NCBI GenBank assembly: GCA_030609975.1
Contig: JAUWSR010000234.1
Span: 1-6,144 of the forward strand
DNA length: 6,144 nt
Source of the DNA: Acidobacteriota bacterium
Lineage (GTDB): Bacteria > Acidobacteriota > Aminicenantia > Aminicenantales > Aminicenantaceae
Direction of reading: 5' to 3'
Numbering within the stretch: position 1 is the first letter of the stretch; each line of letters starts with the position of its first letter. Position numbers and translations under genes: made by a program. Below are positions 1 through 5,332 of the stretch, one piece after another. A model generated the notes under the pieces. The model worked only from the letters and a program-made list of their open reading frames with translations. It was not told the DNA's origin and did not search any database.

Positions 1-96
1 CCCCAGTCCTCTCTCACCAAAACCTTAGCTACAGCGGTAGAGAAATTTACTAGGGGGACCCTATTCGCAGACCGATATGAGATCATAGAGGAATAG
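1..96 (+). pseudogene. Truncated remnant of a Ser/Thr protein kinase (linker just before the kinase domain), open at the left edge
   Basis: Frame 1 is open from the window edge and encodes 31 residues, ending with TAG at 94-96. The last residues read RGTLFADRYEIIEE. This closely resembles the segment (GxxFAGRYEIIEELG) immediately before the glycine-rich ATP loop of PknB/Stk-type bacterial kinases, especially the zinc-ribbon-linked kinases abundant in Acidobacteriota and Aminicenantes. The stop falls exactly where the loop should start, and no downstream frame resumes a GxGxxG motif, so the catalytic domain is missing. After TAG the same frame continues for 12 codons to TAA at 133-135. That TAA overlaps the ATG of the next gene by one base. 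The protein may be a dead relic left by a deletion or insertion, or a short regulatory protein ending here; most of it lies outside the window. The kinase resemblance is a remembered motif match over about 14 residues. Confidence 0.5.
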
Positions 97-134
97 CCAG
101 CTATCTATCGAAAAACTTGCAGAGAGAGATTCTA

Positions 135-1010
135 ATGTTTTCAGACATATCAACAGCCGTCATTATTCTTATCTTTCTTACTCTTTCGCTTTTTTTGCTG
201 CTTAAAAAGATATTTAAGTTCAGTTTCGCCTACGACTCCTACCTCAATTATTTATGGACATTTTCCTTGATATTCGCCGTATCAGAGGTTGTCTCCTTCG
301 AAATAGCCATATGGATTTTAGCGTTTCTCTGTTTTGTGGCCTTACGTGAGTATTTTTCTTTAGTGGACATCAGATTGCAGGACCGGTGGGGTATTTGGGG
401 GGCTTATCTTTCGATCCCCTTCATGATCATCTTTATCCAGTTGGACTTCTATGGGATGTTCATTATCTCCATTCCTGTTTATGGTTTTCTTGTCATCCCC
501 TTCCTGGTGACGTTAGGAGGAAAGGAGGTCAAAGGGACTCTTCTGTCTGTGGGAATTATTGACCTAGGGATATTTCTTCTCGTTTACTGCATCGGTCACA
601 TTGGCTACCTGTCGCTTTTTTCGACATGGTGGGCCATCATGCTGATTGCCAATGTGGCCGTCTGTGACTCACTTGCCACTCTGATGAGGAACTGGAAGAA
701 CCATCGCTGGAGCAATGCCTCAACCCGGTGCTTTGTCTCAATTCCGATCACTGTCAGCCTCACTTTAGTCCTTTCTTATTGGACAGGGATACCCTGGTTC
801 CACTGTACAATTCTGGGGATACTCATTCCTGTTCTGGCAGCCATCGGACGTCATACCATAAGATACATTGAGAAGGATCTTGGAATCAGCCGAGATTTAC
901 TCCGCCCAGGGAGAGGCCAGGTGCTAGACAACCTTAGGTCATTCCTTTATGCGGCGCCGGTGGTATTCCATTACCTCCGGTTTTTTTCCATGAGATCCGA
1001 TGTTTTCTGA
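135..1010 (+). CDS. CDP-diglyceride synthetase (phosphatidate cytidylyltransferase)-like membrane protein, CdsA/YnbB type
   Basis: CdsA-family enzymes make CDP-diacylglycerol from phosphatidate and CTP in the inner membrane. This 291-residue protein is almost entirely hydrophobic, with about eight or nine membrane segments (roughly 7-23, 40-72, 88-127, 138-178, 201-217, 224-238). Its C-terminus has the family layout: RYIEKDLGI (242-250), then PGRGQVLDNLRS (258-269), then AAPVVFHYLRFF (273-284). The usual signature reads KR....KD....PGHGGxLDRxDS. Here HGG is RGQ, DR is DN and the last Asp is Arg. The SPxKTWEG block also appears as SNASTR (193-198). Asp178 and Asp264 remain. Activity as a standard cytidylyltransferase is therefore doubtful. 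ATG 135 is preferred over TTG 117 because GAGAG (124-128) lies six bases upstream. The gene overlaps the next one by 11 bp, so the two are likely cotranscribed and coupled. Family membership is fairly sure; function is not. Confidence 0.75.
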   Translation: MFSDISTAVIILIFLTLSLFLLLKKIFKFSFAYDSYLNYLWTFSLIFAVSEVVSFEIAIWILAFLCFVALREYFSLVDIRLQDRWGIWGAYLSIPFMIIFIQLDFYGMFIISIPVYGFLVIPFLVTLGGKEVKGTLLSVGIIDLGIFLLVYCIGHIGYLSLFSTWWAIMLIANVAVCDSLATLMRNWKNHRWSNASTRCFVSIPITVSLTLVLSYWTGIPWFHCTILGILIPVLAAIGRHTIRYIEKDLGISRDLLRPGRGQVLDNLRSFLYAAPVVFHYLRFFSMRSDVF

Positions 1011-2460
1011 GATGAATAAGTCCACCCGTCTTTTTTCCCTGCGAATTTTGATTCATCTAATTCTGCTCAGGCCGTTTTTGAAGTTGTTTTTCGGAATTAA
1101 TGTTGCCGGATGGAGGAATTTAGCCTCTCTGGACCAGTATATTGTTATTGCCAACCATAACAGCCATCTGGACACCCTACTGCTGTTCTATGCCCTTCCC
1201 GTTAAACATATCGTGACGACTCGTCCTGTTGCGGCTGAAGAATATTTCTCAAAAAGTAAAGTCCTATTCAAGCTGGTGAATTACCTCTTCCGTCCTATCT
1301 GGATCGTGAGAGGCCAGGAAGTTGATGACCCTCTGGTGGAAATGAAAGAGGTGTTGAATTCAGGGCAGAACATCATCATTTTTCCTGAGGGAACACGAGG
1401 AGTTCCTGGACGGATAGAAAAATTTAAGACCGGAATCGGTAGACTGGCCGTAGAGTATCGGAACGTTCCGATTATTCCTGTTTTTATCTCAGGCGCTGAG
1501 AGGGCTTTCCCCAAAAAAAGCGCCATCCCCATGCCTATATGGAATAATGTCACCATCGGTCCTCCGCAAATATTCAAAGGAGAAAGTCAAGATATCACCT
1601 CTTCCCTTGAGGAGATGATCCGGGAGCTGTCTGAATCGGAGACCGCACAAAGACACAAAAGATCTGTGCGATCCAAGCCTGCATTCGTTATCGCAGTGTT
1701 GGGTATCGATGGCTCAGGAAAAAGTACCCTCTCCAGAACGGTTTCGAAAAAACTCTCGGATACCTGTCGAGTTTGCCTGGTCAGCGATAACCTGGAACTC
1801 TACGAGAAAAACAAGCAAAAAGAACTTCAGCCTCTGCTTACCGAAAAAGTAAGAGAAGCCTTGGGCAGATATGCGAAGAGGGCCAAATCCCTGAAGCATT
1901 ACAAGCTTCCAAAGCTGGCTGAGATTCTGCTCAGGGATCACATTATGGGTGATGTTCAGAGATGGTATACACCTGATATTATTGTCCAGGATGGATGTCC
2001 GTTGATCAACCTGGCCGCATGGGCAAAATTATACAGGGAGGAATATGTCGATACGGATGTTTGCGCCAAGGCAATTCGGATCCTTACAGGCGAAAGGGAA
2101 GCGATTAGAAAAGATGATCCCATCTTTACGAAATTTCCTGAGCTGGCTGCTCTGAAGCGCTTCAATCTTGATCACATGAGGCTCCCTGATGCTGTCATCA
2201 TGCTTGATGTGGCACCCGCTGTTTCAATGCAAAGAATTCAAAGCAGAGGTGAGCAAATGCAGGTCCATGAAACAGAGGAAAAGTTGGCTAGGCTGCGAGA
2301 AGGCTACCTCTTGGTAATCCAGGTCGTAGAACAAGAATTCAAAATCCCAACCCGTATTCTTGATGGAGATTCAGAAATCGAAAAATTGACAGCATCTGCC
2401 CTCGAATTTGCCAAAGACTCAGGCCATAGGGAAACTAAATATGAGTCATCGCATAATTGA
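1000..2460 (+). CDS. Fusion protein: PlsC-type lysophospholipid acyltransferase + thymidylate-kinase-like P-loop domain
   Basis: The 486-residue protein has two domains. Residues 1 to about 215 are a 1-acylglycerol-3-phosphate acyltransferase (PlsC) domain, which would acylate lysophosphatidate or a similar lipid at the membrane. It has a hydrophobic N-terminus (12-32), the catalytic HX4D motif NHNSHLD (His53, Asp58), WIVRG (101-105), FPEGTRG (128-134) and VPIIPV (156-161), all intact. A basic linker (about 216-227) leads to a dTMP-kinase-like domain with Walker A GIDGSGKS (235-242, Lys241), a DGCP segment (331-334) where dTMP kinases have DR(Y/H), and a C-terminal LDVAP...RIQSRGE region (402-418) resembling the family's nucleoside-binding and lid part. 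PlsC alone is normally about 240 residues. The substrate of the kinase half is unknown: thymidylate is the family default, but the lipid context suggests otherwise. ATG 1012 is an alternative start; neither start has a strong ribosome site. Both domain assignments are firm. Confidence 0.88.
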   Translation: MFSEMNKSTRLFSLRILIHLILLRPFLKLFFGINVAGWRNLASLDQYIVIANHNSHLDTLLLFYALPVKHIVTTRPVAAEEYFSKSKVLFKLVNYLFRPIWIVRGQEVDDPLVEMKEVLNSGQNIIIFPEGTRGVPGRIEKFKTGIGRLAVEYRNVPIIPVFISGAERAFPKKSAIPMPIWNNVTIGPPQIFKGESQDITSSLEEMIRELSESETAQRHKRSVRSKPAFVIAVLGIDGSGKSTLSRTVSKKLSDTCRVCLVSDNLELYEKNKQKELQPLLTEKVREALGRYAKRAKSLKHYKLPKLAEILLRDHIMGDVQRWYTPDIIVQDGCPLINLAAWAKLYREEYVDTDVCAKAIRILTGEREAIRKDDPIFTKFPELAALKRFNLDHMRLPDAVIMLDVAPAVSMQRIQSRGEQMQVHETEEKLARLREGYLLVIQVVEQEFKIPTRILDGDSEIEKLTASALEFAKDSGHRETKYESSHN

Positions 2461-2487
2461 AGTCGGAGTCATGACATGATTGAAGTC
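2443..2487 (+). repeat. Near-perfect 22-bp tandem duplication across a stop/start junction
   Basis: Units at 2443-2464 and 2466-2487 match at 19 of 22 positions, with a period of 23. Both begin with gagtcat and end with attgaagtc. The three differences fall at unit positions 8, 9 and 13. The first copy carries the TGA stop of the acyltransferase-kinase gene. The second carries the ATG start and first four codons of the DAGK-like gene. The Shine-Dalgarno GGAG begins on the single spacer base and runs into the second copy. This looks like a local duplication that shaped the gene junction. Confidence 0.75.
2465..2468 (+). promoter_or_regulatory. Shine-Dalgarno site fixing the DAGK-like start
   Basis: GGAG lies seven bases before ATG 2476. 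A second ATG at 2471 is in another frame and soon stops, so this site supports 2476. It sits five bases after the preceding stop codon, consistent with translational coupling. Confidence 0.65.
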
Positions 2488-3462
2488 ATTGCCACAACCA
2501 TATCCGGTTCGATCAAAGACTGGGGCAAGGTCCACAAAATAGTTCCTTTATTCAAAGAACATGGAAGAGAGGATGTCTCTCTGCATGCCGTTGATAGCCA
2601 TGCAGAGGCCAAGGAACTCACCCATGACCTTGTTGTGAAGGGAGCACGAACCATAATATCGGCTGGGGGCTCGGGCACTTTTAACAGTGTTCTTGAGGGA
2701 TGCTTAAGTTCCAAGGTTGGACTTGGGAACATTACTCTTGGTTTCCTTCGTAAGGGATCAGCCGATCTTATCGGAAAGGTTCTGGGAATGCCTGATGACA
2801 TCGAAAGTGCCATAAAGGTCTTTGTTGAATCCTTGGCTGAGAAAAGAACTGTGAAGTGTGATGTTATCCAGGCAGTAAGTGGAGAACAGGGTGAAAAGCC
2901 TCGCCACTTTGTGGGATATGGAGGAGCGGGAATTTTCGGAAGGATTCCCCACTACACCGAGAATCGTTTTATCAAATATTACAAAGGCATTTTGGGCCAA
3001 TTGTTTGGTGACCGAGGTCCCTTTTTTGTCGGGGCCTTATTAGCCGTTCTGGATAAGACCATCAAGCGGATTGGGAGAAGTAAAACATCGTGGAGTATCT
3101 CCGTCGACGGGAAGAAAGTCACACAAGACAATTATCAAGCCATGGTCATTGTGAACGGAGACCTCGGCCCTGATCTTCCTTTTGCAAAGTCAGTCCCGCT
3201 TGGCTCTGGAGATTTTCATTTATTTGCGATCAGGGACCTGGGACTGCGCCGCTTACCCAAACAATTCAAACGTGCTTGGGATTCTTCTATCACAGATCGT
3301 CCAGAACTCTTGGGATTTGAATCTTATCGTATTGAAAAGTCCCTGAAGATTGAACCTGACAATAACAGACCCTTTCCCGTCAATGTGGATGGTTCCACTA
3401 TGCTCTGCAGACATTCCGCAACTTTCCACATTGCCGATTTTATAAATCTGATTTCAATTTGA
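2476..3462 (+). CDS. Diacylglycerol kinase / YegS-family lipid kinase-like protein with altered catalytic motifs
   Basis: DAGK-family proteins phosphorylate diacylglycerol or sphingoid bases with ATP. This 328-residue protein has the usual size and order: an N-terminal alpha/beta domain with the nucleotide loop SAGGSGTFNSV (62-72), then LGFLRKGSADLIGKVLGMP (88-106), then a beta-sandwich C-terminal domain with GYGGAGIFG (147-155), GDFHLFAIRDL (245-255) and NVDGS (303-307). Canonical members read GGDGT, LGxxPxGTxND and VDGE. Here the Asp of GGDGT is Ser66, PxGTxND is RKGSADL, and the Glu of VDGE (proposed general base in DgkB-type enzymes) is Ser307. The fold is probably kept but kinase activity is questionable. 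It could be a pseudoenzyme, a lipid-binding protein, or a subfamily with other chemistry. It follows the fusion gene after 15 bp with a good ribosome site, so it belongs to the same operon. Family assignment is firm; function is uncertain. Confidence 0.8.
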   Translation: MIEVIATTISGSIKDWGKVHKIVPLFKEHGREDVSLHAVDSHAEAKELTHDLVVKGARTIISAGGSGTFNSVLEGCLSSKVGLGNITLGFLRKGSADLIGKVLGMPDDIESAIKVFVESLAEKRTVKCDVIQAVSGEQGEKPRHFVGYGGAGIFGRIPHYTENRFIKYYKGILGQLFGDRGPFFVGALLAVLDKTIKRIGRSKTSWSISVDGKKVTQDNYQAMVIVNGDLGPDLPFAKSVPLGSGDFHLFAIRDLGLRRLPKQFKRAWDSSITDRPELLGFESYRIEKSLKIEPDNNRPFPVNVDGSTMLCRHSATFHIADFINLISI

Positions 3463-3477
3463 TTGTTGATTGTGGTC
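3463..3477. other. 15-bp gap between convergent stop codons, no terminator seen
   Basis: The lipid operon (+) and the GGT-like gene (-) end tail to tail here. The gap holds no GC-rich stem with a T tract on either strand, so transcripts may overlap into the opposing gene or end by Rho. Confidence 0.5.
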
Positions 3478-5154
3478 TCACTTTCCAGCCGCAAAGCCCA
3501 AGCGCCGTGGATCAGTTATGCCGTGGATCTTACCGGTCTTGGAATCCTGCCAAATGATCTGCATGGATCCGGTGTGAAAATTAAAATCACCCAGATCCTT
3601 GATCCTGATCCCCCTGGCAGCCAATCCCTTTCGGATCTTATCGGAAATACGCGATTCCATATCTATGGTATCCTTCTCGCGAAAAGCCCAGAACCTGGGT
3701 GCCTCTGCAGCATCTTTGGGGTCCATACCAAAGTCAAGAATATTGATGAGCACTTCGGTGACCGGTTGAGGCGGATTTCCCGGTGTTCCCATAGCCAGCC
3801 AGGGCTTCCCGTCCTTTGCGATCATGATGGCGGAAATAGGTAGGATCAGGCGTCCTCTCGACTCCATTCCGCTTCCCGTGGCCCTCACACCGTCAATGAA
3901 GATACCAGGTGCTCCTCCATGAATGGTATGCAGCAGGGAGATCCAGTTGCCCTGGCTGTCAGCAACCACAATATGATCGCTTCCCACCTCGCTCGTGAAG
4001 CGGCTGTCCACACGCGATACATTCGCTGGCTCCTTTATTCCTTTTTCAGGAGCCAGGTCTATTTTAAGCGTCGTCTCCCGGACGAATTCCGCGCCCATCT
4101 TACCGTATTCCTTGGAAAGCCAGAGTTTCGATGGAATATTGTAAGTCAACGGATCACGGATAGCACCGGATGTTTCCTCGGCGACTCGCCCGAAAGAACG
4201 AGCCAGGATCTCCAAGCACTCGCTGGATTCGGTATAATGGCCTAGACTCTTGAGGTCGAAGTTTTCCAGGATGTTCAAATTGTATCCCACAACAAGTCCT
4301 CCGGTATCTGGAGGAGGGGAGCCCAGGATTTCATGCCCCCGGTAGGTAAACCGCACCGGATCGTCCCAGCTTGGCTGATATTTCTCCATGTCGTCCATCG
4401 TGATCTGATGGCCCTTTTTCTTGGCGGCTTCGACAAACTTTTTTCCCCATTCTCCCGTGTACATATAATCCGGACCTTCAGAAGTGATCCTGCGCATCGT
4501 CTCAGCCAAGGCCGGCATCTTCCAGCGTTGTCCCACGCCTACCAGAAATCCATCCGGCATGTAGAAATCCCGGGCTTCTTTGTGGTCGCGAAGATCTCCC
4601 AGGAAGCCGAACTCAAAAAGAGAAAAATTGAGACCATACATAAAGGATGTAACAATGGTTCCTTCTTCGGCAGCGGCAATAGCGGACTTGAAGTAGCTGG
4701 CCCATGGCCGCGAGCCGAACCGCTCCGCAAGCATGGCTGCCCCTCTAACCGTTCCGCCAATGGAGATCTTAGGAGCTTTCGCTGGACTCCCGGCGACGGC
4801 ATTTATTGAGTAGTACTTGCCAGAAGCGGCATCGTAATAGATAGCCGACATGCTACCGAAGAGGAAGACCATGTGATAATCGTGGACCTGCTGGACAAAC
4901 AAAGCCGTTAGCGCAGCATCTACAGCATTACCGCCATTTTCCAGCACTTCGACAGCTGCCATCGTTGAACTGGCAAGCTGTGTGCTGACCATGAATTTAT
5001 CACCGATCGCTTCTTTCTTAGGCCCTTGATTGAGAATGGGATTGGCTGGGTCGGTCAGATCGTAAGTTCTCTTTTGCTGGGCAAACAAGGTTGTGGACAC
5101 GATGGTGACTATCACAAGGAATAAAATAGTTTTATAAATTCTTTTGTTGCGCAT
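3478..5154 (-). CDS. Secreted gamma-glutamyltransferase (GGT)-family Ntn-hydrolase, divergent active site
   Basis: GGT-family proteins are exported, cleave themselves into two subunits, and hydrolyse or transfer gamma-glutamyl or other acyl-amide groups. This protein has 558 residues, close to the family length of about 530-580. A signal peptide covers residues 1-25 (basic RNKR, hydrophobic core, LFA then QQ). Conserved blocks in order are GGNAVDAA (74-81), PPDTGG (281-286) with ILENFD (295-300), SDHIVVAD (392-399), GTPGN (456-460), EAPRFW (484-489), GSMQII (529-534) and TDPRR (547-551). Where E. coli GGT starts its small subunit with Thr (TTHYSVVD), this protein has Ser392. The GGGG plus FREMAP region containing the substrate-binding Arg reads FLFGSMSAIYY...AGSPAKAP. 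The oxyanion-hole GSPGG is GTPGN, and NNQMDDFS is not recognisable. It is therefore probably not a typical glutathione hydrolase. Start 5154 is set by a perfect ribosome site and the signal peptide. The fold is firm; the substrate is unknown. Confidence 0.85.
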   Translation of the reverse strand: MRNKRIYKTILFLVIVTIVSTTLFAQQKRTYDLTDPANPILNQGPKKEAIGDKFMVSTQLASSTMAAVEVLENGGNAVDAALTALFVQQVHDYHMVFLFGSMSAIYYDAASGKYYSINAVAGSPAKAPKISIGGTVRGAAMLAERFGSRPWASYFKSAIAAAEEGTIVTSFMYGLNFSLFEFGFLGDLRDHKEARDFYMPDGFLVGVGQRWKMPALAETMRRITSEGPDYMYTGEWGKKFVEAAKKKGHQITMDDMEKYQPSWDDPVRFTYRGHEILGSPPPDTGGLVVGYNLNILENFDLKSLGHYTESSECLEILARSFGRVAEETSGAIRDPLTYNIPSKLWLSKEYGKMGAEFVRETTLKIDLAPEKGIKEPANVSRVDSRFTSEVGSDHIVVADSQGNWISLLHTIHGGAPGIFIDGVRATGSGMESRGRLILPISAIMIAKDGKPWLAMGTPGNPPQPVTEVLINILDFGMDPKDAAEAPRFWAFREKDTIDMESRISDKIRKGLAARGIRIKDLGDFNFHTGSMQIIWQDSKTGKIHGITDPRRLGFAAGK

Positions 5155-5332
5155 GGAGTACCTCCTTGGTTTGTTTGTCATTCGTCGCCTGGAAGGACGC
5201 CGATCCTGGGGAAGCTCTAACAGCTTTTCTGTTGACTTTGAATAGCTTTCTACTCTTTCTCGCTTACTACTGTGGAACAAATTTTGTAGACAGGGATCAG
5301 CATGGGAACGGAATAAATATTCATTAACGGAA
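5155..5332 (-). other. Intergenic region between the fucosidase and the GGT-like gene
   Basis: These 178 bases hold the ribosome site of the GGT-like gene and presumably its promoter, but I see no convincing -35/-10 pair. An 8-bp direct repeat (aacggaat on the + strand, 5307-5314 and 5326-5333, period 19) flanks an AT-rich centre just after the fucosidase stop. A 5-bp hairpin (5219-5233) has no T tract. No terminator or small gene is supported. Confidence 0.4.
5161..5167 (-). promoter_or_regulatory. Strong Shine-Dalgarno site of the GGT-like gene
   Basis: On the minus strand AAGGAGG lies six bases before ATG 5154. This picks the start that begins with a signal peptide, and rules out the longer open frame that reaches back to 5355 into the fucosidase tail. 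Confidence 0.85.

Noticed and set aside
51..63. TAGGG-GGA-CCCTA inverted repeat
   Set aside because: Only a 5-bp stem with a 3-base loop, no T tract, and it lies within the kinase-like coding remnant.
117..134. TTG start for the CdsA-like gene
   Set aside because: No ribosome site at a suitable distance; ATG 135 has GAGAG six bases upstream.
1281..3000. Several minus-strand open frames opposite the lipid genes
   Set aside because: They are antisense shadows of motif-bearing genes, without ribosome sites or recognisable domains.
3463..4809. Three plus-strand open frames (3463-3843, 3919-4245, 4333-4809)
   Set aside because: They lie antisense to the GGT-like gene, which has clear family motifs throughout, and their translations resemble nothing recognisable.
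5219..5233. AACAG-CTTTT-CTGTT hairpin as a terminator
   Set aside because: A 5-bp AT-rich stem without a following T tract on either strand is too weak.
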